Notes: a model not told the origin generated them from the sequence alone. Positions 18,118 through 26,066 are shown, numbered from the stretch's first letter. The stretch: 64,000 nt of DNA from Actinocatenispora thailandica (GCF_016865425.1 NZ_AP023355.1:3036198-3100197); one strand, 5' to 3'. Numbers and translations are program-made.

Positions 18118-18170
18118 GCCGGGTTTCCTTGCCTGACGCCGGATTTCCTTGTGTACCAAGGAAACCCGGC
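18118..18170. terminator. thrS terminator with two competing stems
   Basis: Perfect 14-base inverted repeat GCCGGGTTTCCTTG (18118-18131) / CAAGGAAACCCGGC (18157-18170). A second copy of TTTCCTTG at 18144-18151 can also pair with the same downstream arm, giving a shorter alternative hairpin with a 5-base loop. It can serve the converging microprotein transcript too. Confidence 0.85.
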
Positions 18171-18205
18171 TCGGCACATCCTGCCGCCCGGTGCCAGGCG
18201 GGCGG

Positions 18206-18286
18206 TCAGCGGCGTTGGCCGAAGAGCAGGATCGCCAGGCAGATCAGCAGCACGACCACGCACCAGCCCAGGTAGGCCAGCCTCAC
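18206..18286 (-). CDS. 26-residue single-helix membrane microprotein
   Basis: GTG 18286 overlaps the stop of the upstream 80-codon gene by four bases (GTGA). The product VRLAYLGWCVVVLLICLAIL... is almost entirely one transmembrane helix ending FGQRR, a positive-inside tail. Its length, coupling and hydrophobicity argue for a real microprotein. No family is recognised. It may assist or anchor the upstream protein. Confidence 0.5.
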   Translation of the reverse strand: MRLAYLGWCVVVLLICLAILLFGQRR

Positions 18287-18525
18287 CGCACGTCCTGGAC
18301 CAGCAGCCCGTCGAGGCGGCAGAAGAAGACTCGGGCCCGTCCCTCCTTGTCGTTCGGGTCGAGCGGCCCCGCGGTCAGGTAACACATTCCCTCGGTGAGT
18401 GCCTTTTCCGCGGTGATCACGTGCCACCAGGCGGCGCCCGCCCCGTACACGCCGGCGGCCGGGCTGATGTGCACGAGCTGTCCGGCGCGGGGGAGTCGAT
18501 CGGGCCGCCGGATAAGGTTCGTCAT
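18283..18525 (-). CDS. Small conserved-type hypothetical protein, 80 residues
   Basis: Starts MTNLIRRPDRLPRAGQLVHI from ATG 18525, with GGGAG eight bases upstream. It contains a Trp pair (AAWWHVITAEKAL) and two cysteines (GMCYLTAGP, VFFCRLDGLL). It has a compact mixed composition and no membrane helix. It is divergent from a GntR regulator and coupled to a membrane microprotein, a cassette layout I associate with actinomycete regulator/accessory pairs. Function unknown. Confidence 0.7.
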   Translation of the reverse strand: MTNLIRRPDRLPRAGQLVHISPAAGVYGAGAAWWHVITAEKALTEGMCYLTAGPLDPNDKEGRARVFFCRLDGLLVQDVR

Positions 18526-18703
18526 AGCCGCTCCCTTCGCGAGCGGTCAGGGGCCGGGCGGCGTGGACTGGACGCCACCCGGCCCTGTCGATGGGTTGCC
18601 GGCTACGTTAGCTGAACAGATAGGTACTAGTCTAGTGCAGGTTAGGGATGGTTAGCAGTGTACCGGCCAGACATGCAGCATGCCGGGTTGTCATGATCGG
18701 CTC
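18526..18703. promoter_or_regulatory. Divergent promoter region of the GntR cassette
   Basis: A relatively A/T-rich stretch contains ACTAGTCTAGT (18627-18637, tandem CTAGT including the palindrome ACTAGT) and two GGTTAG repeats just downstream (from about 18640). This is a plausible self-regulated GntR operator between divergent starts at 18525 and 18704. Inference from position and repeats only. Confidence 0.4.
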
Positions 18704-18934
18704 ATGTCGATCGATCCTGACGCGCCGGAGTACGCCTGGCAGCAGCTCGCGGCGGTGATCGAGGACCGGATCGCCTCCGGGAAGTACACCCGGCGGCTGC
18801 CGTCCGAGTCCTCGTTCAGCCAGGAGTTCGGCCTGGCCCGCAACACGGTGCGGCGAGCCATGGAAGATCTCCGCGAGCGGGGCCTGGTCGTCACCATCCC
18901 GCAGCGCGGCACTTTCGTGAAACGCGACGCCTAG
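18704..18934 (+). CDS. GntR-family regulator, DNA-binding domain only
   Basis: A 76-residue protein (ATG 18704) consisting only of a GntR winged helix: EYAWQQLAAVIEDRIASG, LPSESSFSQEFGLARNTVRR, AMEDLRERGLVVTIPQRGTF. There is no effector domain, unlike full-length GntR regulators, so any ligand response must come from a partner. An upstream in-frame ATG at 18680 is less likely. It probably controls the divergent 80- and 26-residue proteins. Confidence 0.85.
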   Translation: MSIDPDAPEYAWQQLAAVIEDRIASGKYTRRLPSESSFSQEFGLARNTVRRAMEDLRERGLVVTIPQRGTFVKRDA

Positions 18935-19037
18935 CAGTTGGACGTCACCGCTGGAGTGCCGGCGGCGGGCGCGGCACGGAGCCATCGCCGATCCTGCGTG
19001 TCACTGGCGCTCTTCGGCGGCTCGGGAAGGCTGCTGG

Positions 19038-20345
19038 TCACCGATTCTTGTCAGGCGGCGGGGGAGCGCCAAGACTCGGCTCGCCAACCGATCCGCCCGG
19101 AGCCCGGTTCGTCGGAGGAACAGCCCAGGGCGCCGGTTGCCTGCCTCCGGCCCTGTCGCCCGTACCCGGGCCGCGGCCCCGCCGTACCACCACGACGATG
19201 GTGATCACGATGATGGCGAGAAGAGCGAGGATGGCGATCACGATCGCGACGACCAGCGGCCCGCTGGTGCCGGGGCGCCCCGCGGTCGTCGGCGAGTACG
19301 CCTTGGCCGGCGCCGACGAGGCGAGGGGATCGGCGACGATGCCGCCCAGTGGGTTCTTGTCGACCGTCGGTACGTTCGCCGTGAGCGCGGCGACCGGGTT
19401 GACGATCCCGAACCCGTACTGCTGATCCCACCCCTTCGGCCCGCGATCCGTGGCGGTCCTGATGATCCGGTTGATCACGTTCGCCGCGTCCAGGTGCGGA
19501 AACTTGGCCCGCACCAACGCCGCCACCCCCGACACGATCGCCGCTGCGTCACTCGTGCCCGTGCCCTGTGCGTAACCACTGTCGCTTGCTGGTGACGGGC
19601 CAACGATCTTCACCGCAGGCGCCGCGAGCGTCGCATACTCGCCTTGTGCCGATCCTGTCCAGAAATCACCTCCTTGGTTAACGCCCGTGACGTTGAGGAC
19701 ACCCTTCAAACGGCCCGGAGCCCCGACCGAAGTGATGCCCATATCGACGTTGCCGGCGCTGCCCACGACGAGCACGTCGTGGACCTCGGCATAGTGGATC
19801 GCGGAGACGAGCCGTGGCGTGGATGAATTGCTACTCAACGAAATGCTGATGACGGTGGCGTGCCGGTCGACTGCCCAACGAATGGCGTCCGCGACTGCGT
19901 TGTAGTCGAGGTCGGCGCCGTCATCCGCAGCAACACGGGCGGGAAGGATCTCGACGCCGGGCGCCACGCCAAGCGCGTGCTGCGCGTTACCCCCTTGCGC
20001 GGCAATAATTCCAGCCATCGCGGTGCCGTGGCCGTTCGTGTCTTGCCGGGCGGACGACCCCGCCGCTACGCCGAACGACCGACCGGGCAGTACATGCCCA
20101 GAGAGATCTGGGTGGTTCGCGTCGACTCCGGTGTCGATCACCGCGACGGTGACCCCGGCGCCGGTGCTGACGCGTTGTGCCTGCGGCACGTGCAGATAGT
20201 CGAGATACCACTGGCCATGGCGCACAGTGTCGGCGTGGGCCGCCGTGGGAATCGCCAAGAGTCCGATCACGCCGAGCGCCACGATCGCCGCGCGCCGCCG
20301 CCAGCCTGAGCGGTGCGCTGTCCCCGCGCTGCCTGTGTCGATCAC
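19038..20345 (-). CDS. mycP: Type VII secretion-associated serine protease, mycosin-like
   Basis: A subtilisin-type protease of 435 residues from GTG 20345. That start has AGGGG upstream and overlaps the previous stop by four bases. A TTG 17 codons upstream is possible but less likely. It has a signal peptide (AAIVALGVIGLLAIPTAAHA), then Asp71 in VAVIDTGVDANHPDL, His106 in DTNGHGTAMAG, Asn199 in GSAGN and Ser265 in GTGTSDAAA. A C-terminal membrane anchor lies at about 362-387, then a Pro-rich cytoplasmic tail. Mycosins process ESX substrates and stabilise the secretion complex. No eccB/C/D/E gene lies in the window, so the core must be elsewhere or absent. Confidence 0.93.
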   Translation of the reverse strand: MIDTGSAGTAHRSGWRRRAAIVALGVIGLLAIPTAAHADTVRHGQWYLDYLHVPQAQRVSTGAGVTVAVIDTGVDANHPDLSGHVLPGRSFGVAAGSSARQDTNGHGTAMAGIIAAQGGNAQHALGVAPGVEILPARVAADDGADLDYNAVADAIRWAVDRHATVISISLSSNSSTPRLVSAIHYAEVHDVLVVGSAGNVDMGITSVGAPGRLKGVLNVTGVNQGGDFWTGSAQGEYATLAAPAVKIVGPSPASDSGYAQGTGTSDAAAIVSGVAALVRAKFPHLDAANVINRIIRTATDRGPKGWDQQYGFGIVNPVAALTANVPTVDKNPLGGIVADPLASSAPAKAYSPTTAGRPGTSGPLVVAIVIAILALLAIIVITIVVVVRRGRGPGTGDRAGGRQPAPWAVPPTNRAPGGSVGEPSLGAPPPPDKNR

Positions 20346-21639
20346 TCGATCGCCCCTGCGCTGTTGGTCTTCGGCGCCGGGTTCTTTGGACGCCAAATCT
20401 CGTCATCGTCCTCGGTCAGCCAGCTGCGCCGCTCGTCGCGCTCCTTGTTACCGCCGGTACCGCCGTTGTGCGGCATGGCGCCGTACATGTTCGATCGGCC
20501 CGCCGTGGCCGCCCCGCCTCTACCAGCAGCGATGCCTCTCGGCCGGTCCGCTGCGGGACCAGCGGGGGCATGACGGCCGCTCCGGATCCGGTTGCCGGAT
20601 CCGAACCGCCGATGCCTGCACCGTAGCCACCGCTGACGCCACCGAAGCTGCCGGCTCCCGCGCCTCCGCTAGCTCCGAGCCCACTGCCGGGACCGCCGCC
20701 AGGCGCGGCCGAAGCAGCACCACCGGCCAGCGCCGATCCGGGAGCCTCGGCCCGGTGCGAATAACCGGCCGATCCACCAGATGCTCGGGCGTCGTTCGCC
20801 TGGTCTAAATCGGAGCGCCAGGAAGTAGCGTGCCAGTCCGGCGCTGCTGGCGGAGGTGACCCGATACTCGGCCCGGTCGAGCCGCCATAGCCGCTGTAGC
20901 CAGCACCCCCGAAATCTCCACCGCCGTGGGCGCCCGCGCCGCTTCCATCGCCCGTCGCAAAGGGATCCTCAGCACCGGCCACGCCAAAGGTCCCGGTCGG
21001 GATGGCGTAGGTCTGTTCGCTGTAGGCGGCGAGCAGGGTGCCGAAGGCGGCGCGGGCCTGGCGGGTACCGCGCACGTACCAGTCGTCGATCGCCTTCTTC
21101 TTGTGGCCGTAGGGATCGTTGGGGACCTTGCCGGCCGGGCGGCCGTGGGTGTCGGCGGTGATCCCGTTGTGGTCGTACATGTACTTGAGGAAGCCGCCGT
21201 CGTCGTAGCGGTCGCGGTGGGTGCGGAAGAAGTGGTACTGCACCTGATTGCCGGACTCGGCGTCGGAGTACTGGATGGTGTGCGTGGCGGGGTGTTCGCC
21301 GTCGCCCATGTCGGGTAGCGGGATGTCGGCGATCGCGCGGGCCAGCGCGCCGCCGGTGTCACCGGACAGCTCGACCACCTTCGATGTCTTCTCGTAGAAC
21401 GTGTCGATGGCCATGACCAGGCTGTCGTAGTGCTTGCGGTACGCGTCGGCGCCGGTACCCGACCAGTCCTTCTCGCTGAGCCTGCCGCGGATGTCGCGCA
21501 GCGTACGAGACGCCGCGTCGAGGATCTGGAAGTACTTGTTGTAGGCGAGCTGCAGTTCGAAGACCCGGTCCGGCCGACCAGCCATCGTCACGGCGCGGAT
21601 GATGCCTTCCCACGTGAACCCGTCCGCATCGTCGCTCAC
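20342..21639 (-). CDS. ESX/WXG-type secreted substrate with C-terminal acidic tail, frameshifted
   Basis: From GTG 21639 (GTGA overlap with the preceding gene) it begins MSDDADGFTWEGIIRAVTMA. The helical hairpin carries a WXG motif (KDWSGTGADAYRKHYDSL), then a middle domain and a Gly/Ser/Ala-rich linker. As sequenced the frame ends with an unrelated tail at 20416. One added C near 20555-20570 (gtcccgc) restores MPPLVPAADRPRGIAAG..., then GGNKERDERRSWLTEDDDEI, ending at 20342 inside the mycosin start. That tail is typical of actinobacterial type VII proteins. The restored length is about 432 residues. Likely a secreted or scaffold partner of the mycosin. Confidence 0.75.
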
Positions 21640-22358
21640 GCCCCACCGCCTCCGCCGTATCCACCGGTCGACCCAGCGCCCCCATCGCCCGCCCCGCTCG
21701 TATCCGACCCGCCGTTCGTCCCTGACCCGCCGTCCGCGCCGCTTGAGTCGCCGGCCCCGGTCCCGCCCGATCCGTCGGCGCCGGTCCCGCCGGTACCGCT
21801 GGCTCCGCCCTGCGCGTCGCCGGCCGGGTCGGCGCCCGCCGTGCCGTACGCGCCGGCCGCCGTGGCGCTGCCGCCGGAGGCGCCGCTGGAGGCGAGCAGC
21901 GACTCGACCTGCTTGGCCAGCAGTCGGTTCCGTGCCTCGGTCGACCTGTACCGCTTGGCGATCAGCTCGGTGCCGTCCGCGAGCTGCTGGACCGCCGAAG
22001 CGAGGCTCGTACCGAAGTCGCGCGTCGACGCGGCGGCCGCGCCGTAGCGACCCCACAGGTAGTCGGCGTCGGAGAACCGGCCGGACGGGTTGTTCCAGTC
22101 CTTCATCGCACCGCCGTAGTGGTGCTGGGCATGCCGGCCGGACAGCTCGACGATCTGCTTCGCCGCCTTGCCCAGGTCCCGGTCCAGGTAGTCGGCCAGG
22201 TTGCTCAGCTCGCGCGCGACGTCCGCCAGATGCTTGGCGTCCGCCTGCAGGTGCCGCCCGCTGTCTCCCACGGCCAGGTCCGGCGTCGTCGCCGTGCCCT
22301 CGCCATCGATTGCGTGCTGCGGCCCGTCGCTCGGCCCCGCCGCCCCGTCCAACGCCAT
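21636..22358 (-). CDS. WXG100-superfamily-like protein with Gly/Ser tail
   Basis: A 240-residue protein from ATG 22358. A helical region (about residues 30-165: HLQADAKHLADVARELSNLA, SLASAVQQLADGTELIAKRY) resembles ESX-type helical hairpins. No clean WXG is present, although WNNPSGRF and LWGRYG occur at the turn. The last 70 residues are almost pure Gly/Ser/Ala/Thr/Asp. It is first gene of a three-gene operon with four-base overlaps leading to the substrate and mycosin. Likely exported or surface-associated. Confidence 0.7.
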   Translation of the reverse strand: MALDGAAGPSDGPQHAIDGEGTATTPDLAVGDSGRHLQADAKHLADVARELSNLADYLDRDLGKAAKQIVELSGRHAQHHYGGAMKDWNNPSGRFSDADYLWGRYGAAAASTRDFGTSLASAVQQLADGTELIAKRYRSTEARNRLLAKQVESLLASSGASGGSATAAGAYGTAGADPAGDAQGGASGTGGTGADGSGGTGAGDSSGADGGSGTNGGSDTSGAGDGGAGSTGGYGGGGGA

Positions 22359-22665
22359 CCGGCAAACACCCCGCAACTCCCGAAAACCGACCGCCGCGAC
22401 CCTACCGAACCCCCACCACCCCTCATGTCGCCGCCACGACACAACACGTGGTGAGCGCCGGTCCGTTGCCGACCGCCCTGCTGTGCCGGGTGCGGCGCCC
22501 TGGCCGGTTGCGACCATCTGCCAGCATCTGCTCCGAATCAGTGTTTGCCATCGAACAGGGGAGCAACGTGGACATTGCGCAACGCGCGGCCGGCTCGGGC
22601 ATCGAGGCGAGATCACCCGGTGCCCGCCTCATGTTCGGAACTTACGAAGCAGTGGGTATGGAAGA
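22359..22665. other. Divergent intergenic region, type VII operon / lipoprotein trio
   Basis: 307 bases with no supported gene. GC content falls steadily towards the lipoprotein start. A 12-codon frame from ATG 22631 (MFGTYEAVGMEE) is too short to support. Promoters for both directions must lie here, but no confident -10/-35 pair was seen. Confidence 0.4.
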
Positions 22666-23469
22666 ATGAACTATTCGCGGTTCCGCCATTGCCCGTTGGC
22701 GTTGATTCTTGGATCAACGATCGCCATTTTTGCTGCCGGATGTACTCAAAGTCCGGAAGATCATCCCGGGGTAGGCAAGTCGTCTGTGGCTTCGCCTAGG
22801 AGTGCGCCACCGTGTCGGTTGAAGGCTGTTGCCAGCGGGTTCTCGGCGCACACGATTGCTGGCTCCGGGGTGATCGAGTGGGCGGCCGTGGTTGAGAACC
22901 CCTGCGATCGGGTTGCGTACGGAGTCCGTGTTGGCGCCTCGGCACTCGACGGCCGCGGAAAAGAGATTGAAGCTCACGGTGTGTTCGTTGGCGGCGGTGA
23001 GGATCTGCCGACTCTTCTGTCGAAGCAGAAGCTAGCCGTCGCAGGCACGATCGACGTGGAGAAAGACGATCCCTTTACGGCTGACGACGTGAAGTCGCTG
23101 AAAATAACGACCGGCGGAGAGGAGTGGGCTGATGAGCCTGCTTGGATGACTGAAAGTGAATTCACGAGGTTGTACCCGCACTGGCCGCGTGTGCATGCCG
23201 TGAACGTGCATCTTAGTGCCCGCGACGAGAAAGGATACGTCGGGCTCGACTTCGATCTTCGGGCGGATACTGGCCGGACAACGGTGCTCAACGACCCGTT
23301 TGGTGTTGTTGTACTCCGAGATCATGAAGGAAAGATCATCTCTGGGACCCGTATCCAGCTGGACGCCGACGTGTATGAGCACGAGCAAACCGGGATCTGG
23401 ACCCCGGCCGCGACCGACCCAAGCAAGACGCAGATCTACGTAAATCAAAAAGCCTCTGGCCTGTCTTGA
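22666..23469 (+). CDS. Secreted lipoprotein, function unknown
   Basis: A 267-residue protein. Signal peptide LALILGSTIAIFAAGC has a lipobox with Cys26, then a Ser/Pro linker and a beta-rich domain of about 200 residues (WAAVVENPCDRVAYGVRVGA, VGLDFDLRADTGRTTVLNDP), reminiscent of FxLYD-like or immunoglobulin-like extracellular folds. It has only two further cysteines. Codon use is clearly less GC-biased than flanking genes, and this runs on through the next two genes, indicating a shared foreign origin. Family not identified. Confidence 0.72.
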   Translation: MNYSRFRHCPLALILGSTIAIFAAGCTQSPEDHPGVGKSSVASPRSAPPCRLKAVASGFSAHTIAGSGVIEWAAVVENPCDRVAYGVRVGASALDGRGKEIEAHGVFVGGGEDLPTLLSKQKLAVAGTIDVEKDDPFTADDVKSLKITTGGEEWADEPAWMTESEFTRLYPHWPRVHAVNVHLSARDEKGYVGLDFDLRADTGRTTVLNDPFGVVVLRDHEGKIISGTRIQLDADVYEHEQTGIWTPAATDPSKTQIYVNQKASGLS

Positions 23470-23490
23470 AAAAACGAGTGAGAGTTGAGT

Positions 23491-23925
23491 ATGAAAACAA
23501 AAGGCTGGGAGTTCTGGACGGATCTTGGTGAGCTGATGTCCGTTGGGCAGATTCAGCTACCTCGTCTCGCATCATCTTTTGCTGTTGCGAACAGGGCAGT
23601 CGCACGGACGGCGCATCATGACCAGGAAATGTTCAATACGGGGATGGTGCCCGATGGTCTGGAGCATTCGATGAGCGAGAGTCATCGACTGTTCGGTGAG
23701 TTGCGAGATCTCGTACAGGATGCCATGGGCAAGACGGCGGACGCTTTGGAACACTCCGGCCGCGTCATCGTGCATGTGGCCAATACTTACGCAGCTACCG
23801 ATGACGAAGCCAAAGCAGCCATGCGTAGTTATGTAAAAAATGACCCTACGTACGGCCTGGTGCACGAGAATGTCGTCGATTTCAACGTCCCGGGTGTTGT
23901 TATGAGCGATCATGGGGAATCCTGA
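23491..23925 (+). CDS. EspC/WXG100-like small type VII substrate
   Basis: A 144-residue predicted helical protein from ATG 23491 (MKTKGWEFWTDLGELMSVGQ). The second half, GKTADALEHSGRVIVHVANTYAATDDEAK, matches the pattern of EspC-type ESX secretion-associated proteins, with the Y-x3-[DE] secretion-like signature (YAATD). Its stop overlaps the next ATG (TGATG). It shows low-GC codon use; bases 23821-23880 are 28/60 G+C. Probably co-secreted with the next product. Confidence 0.68.
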   Translation: MKTKGWEFWTDLGELMSVGQIQLPRLASSFAVANRAVARTAHHDQEMFNTGMVPDGLEHSMSESHRLFGELRDLVQDAMGKTADALEHSGRVIVHVANTYAATDDEAKAAMRSYVKNDPTYGLVHENVVDFNVPGVVMSDHGES

Positions 23926-24977
23926 TGTCAGACCTAACCTACCATGATAGGGACTCTCTGTATTCTCTCGGATTTGACGTTCAAAAGGCGGCGATGAGTG
24001 CGCAAATTCGCTCGTACAATCACTACAGCGCTCATCTGACGTCGGCCGACCGGCTGGCATCTGCTAGAGGAATCTACGCCGAGACCGGTATTGATATCCT
24101 TGAAGAAAGAAACCGAGGTGCAGACACGCTCAGCGGTTTTTCCGACATAGCGTTCCAGATGTGGAAGGATGTTCCGGGCCTCTTCGTTCAGTTCGCAGGA
24201 GCAAACCCTCATGATTTTGAGCCGGCGATCAACAACCTGTCGGAGGCGGCCTACTGTGTCCACATGGATCTGGGGCCGGATCGCGCAAGCAGCGGGGATA
24301 GCTACGCGGTCCCTGGTAATTTCCAGATGCCAGATGAGCCGATCGCGACGAGAATTGGCAAGATCAACCATCTATTAGAGGGCTGGGATGGTACGGCCGC
24401 TGGGGCGTTTGCTGGATACATGGCCGCGCTCCCAGCCGCGGCTAGGCTGCAAAGCGGTGTAGCTATCTCGATAGCCGCTGCTCTGGCATGTACGCAGAGG
24501 TTGCTCTCCGCCGCTTACGCGGATATCTGGAACATCGGAACCAAGACGCGGGATGTGTTGAAGTCGTGGGGGACCTGGGATAAGGGGACATCGGCGGTTG
24601 TGTCACTGAGTATTGTTGGGGTGTTGGCGGCCGTAGTGTCCGAGATTGCAACATTGGGCGCCGCAACGCCGGAGTTGCTGGGAGCTGGTGCCGCAATTGG
24701 GTCGGCCACCGCCGGACTGGCAGGAACATTCGCGAGCATAGATCTTAATGGGTCAAGCGTCCCTCAAATAGTCTCGAACATGAAGAATGCGATCGAGAAG
24801 TTGATCTCTGTGATGAAAGAAGAGAACGGTATGATCAACAAGCTTCTTGACCGCGTTTTATCGCAGGCACGGCAAGCTCGTGACTCGTTGACTATTCCGA
24901 GCCCGAAACCATTGTATGGCGTTGCGACGGCCGATCTCACCCATCTCGAGAAGTGGGATGGCTTCTACGATTCTTGA
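23925..24977 (+). CDS. Large WXG-containing ESX-like protein with hydrophobic core
   Basis: A 350-residue protein. The N-terminal 140 residues match nothing I know. A helical hairpin with a WXG-type WDG (residues 154-156, LLEGWDGTAAGAFAGYMAAL) follows. Two hydrophobic Gly/Ala-rich segments come next (about 223-245 and 249-272), then a helical coiled-coil-like C-terminus. The layout of WXG hairpin, hydrophobic segment and helical tail is seen in secreted scaffolds and membrane-active T7SS effectors. Translationally coupled to the EspC-like gene. No toxin domain recognised. Confidence 0.65.
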   Translation: MSDLTYHDRDSLYSLGFDVQKAAMSAQIRSYNHYSAHLTSADRLASARGIYAETGIDILEERNRGADTLSGFSDIAFQMWKDVPGLFVQFAGANPHDFEPAINNLSEAAYCVHMDLGPDRASSGDSYAVPGNFQMPDEPIATRIGKINHLLEGWDGTAAGAFAGYMAALPAAARLQSGVAISIAAALACTQRLLSAAYADIWNIGTKTRDVLKSWGTWDKGTSAVVSLSIVGVLAAVVSEIATLGAATPELLGAGAAIGSATAGLAGTFASIDLNGSSVPQIVSNMKNAIEKLISVMKEENGMINKLLDRVLSQARQARDSLTIPSPKPLYGVATADLTHLEKWDGFYDS

Positions 24978-25146
24978 CAGATTGGACTCGACGACGGCCC
25001 GGGGACGCATCAACGCCCGAATTCGTCGGCGAATCTGGTCGCGATAACCAGGTTGTCCGTGCGCGGCTGCGTGGGCCGTCAACGACTCGGTTCGGTGGAG
25101 CCGGTACCACCTGGCCGAACAGTGTCGGCCGGGCGGCGCGGCGCTC

Positions 25147-25610
25147 TCAGCGGTGCATGAGGTCGATGATGCGGTCCAGGTTGTCGGGGAGCGGGTGTTG
25201 GTGGCGGTGCGGTTGCGGCGGGTGGCGCCGCAGCGGGTGCACCGATGGACCAGTTGGTAGCCCTTCTTGCTGTGGTAGTCGACGGCGATCGGTACGAGTA
25301 GTCCGCCGCAGTCGGCGCCCCGGTCTCCCGGGAGCACGTCGACGTGCACGGAGTGCAGGCAGAACGGGCAGTGGTTGCGGAAACCGCCGCCGGTGTGCAG
25401 CGGTACCTGGGCATGGCAGTGCACACACCGGAATGCGGTGTTGCGCGCGGCCTTCTTCTTGGCGTTGGTGCGGTGCGTGGCGATGGTGCCGCCTCCGGCG
25501 AGTCGACGTGGTCGAGGACTCGACGGGGCAGGGTTACGTTCGTTCTTCCCGCGCCCGGGTGCTTTGGGCGTGCGGGTTCCGGGCTGGGGTGCGCGAGGGA
25601 CGCGATTCAC
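25147..25610 (-). CDS. RNHCP-domain zinc-binding protein, C-terminal frameshift
   Basis: The domain core FRCVHCHAQVPLHTGGGFRN, then HCPFCLHSVHVDVLPGDRGA, followed by DCGGLLVPIAV and a final RCTRCGATRRN, is the RNHCP family with its paired CxxC zinc ligands. The expected ending PLPDNLDRIIDLMHR with TGA at 25147 is one frame away. One added C in the ccc of caacacccgc (about 25189-25195) restores it. As sequenced the frame runs on to 24858. The GTG at 25610 is the only in-frame start before the domain, giving a basic N-terminus (GTRTPKAPGRGK). Family function unknown; a nucleic-acid role is often supposed. Confidence 0.8.
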
Positions 25611-25823
25611 CGCCGTCTGCTGCGGCGATTACTTCCGGTTCCGGCTTCACCGCGTCTCCGCGGATCCGGACCACGACCGGCTTTCCGGCGCCCGTCGGGC
25701 GGCGCCGCTGTACCGGCCACTGTCGCGAAGGGACTCCCGCGCGCCACCGGTAGGTGTCAGCGCACCCGCACCGGCATCGGCGTCTTCCCCTGATCAGGCA
25801 GCCATCGCAGCGGTTCGGGTCAT
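25534..25823 (-). CDS. Possible cysteine-rich small protein, frame uncertain
   Basis: An ATG at 25823 follows GGAGGAGG. Read directly it stops after nine codons. Adding one C to the adjacent ccc opens a 96-codon frame, MTPNRCDGCLIRGRRRCRCG..., with a five-cysteine cluster and then GKPVVVRIRGDAVKPEPEVI. The cluster resembles a small zinc ribbon. It overlaps the proposed RNHCP start, so at most one of the two starts is right. Confidence 0.3.
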
Positions 25824-26037
25824 CCCTCCTCCAGCGCGGTGGAACGGTCTGGTGCGGCGATGAGGCTACCGCTCGGTCAGCCGGATGGCTCGGCTGTTTC
25901 GGGTACGCGCCGCCGCGCCGACCCCCGTGGGAGCCCGCCGATGTCGGCATCCGCCTCGAGATCGCGCCCGATCCGGCGTCGGCGCCTGCAGCCGAGCTGC
26001 CGACGGAGCCGCGAGGGCGGCGGGGCCGGATCCTGCG

Positions 26038-26066
26038 TTGACAATCCGGGCGACCGGCGGGATCTT
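26038..26066 (+). promoter_or_regulatory. Candidate promoter of the GH18-like gene
   Basis: A consensus TTGACA at 26038-26043, a 17-base spacer, then GATCTT, 55 bases before the ATG at 26121. The -10 is poor. The 25824-26120 interval otherwise shows nothing supportable. Confidence 0.35.

Noticed and set aside
20416-22365. Single 649-codon protein joining the upstream WXG gene region to the substrate
   Set aside because: The first 240 residues are an out-of-frame reading of the WXG100-like gene; a GTG at 21639 with a four-base overlap is the natural start.
25460-25500. AUC start codon for RNHCP after a GGAGG site
   Set aside because: GGAGGCGGCACC precedes an ATC in the right frame, but AUC initiation is extremely rare and the area is frame-damaged.
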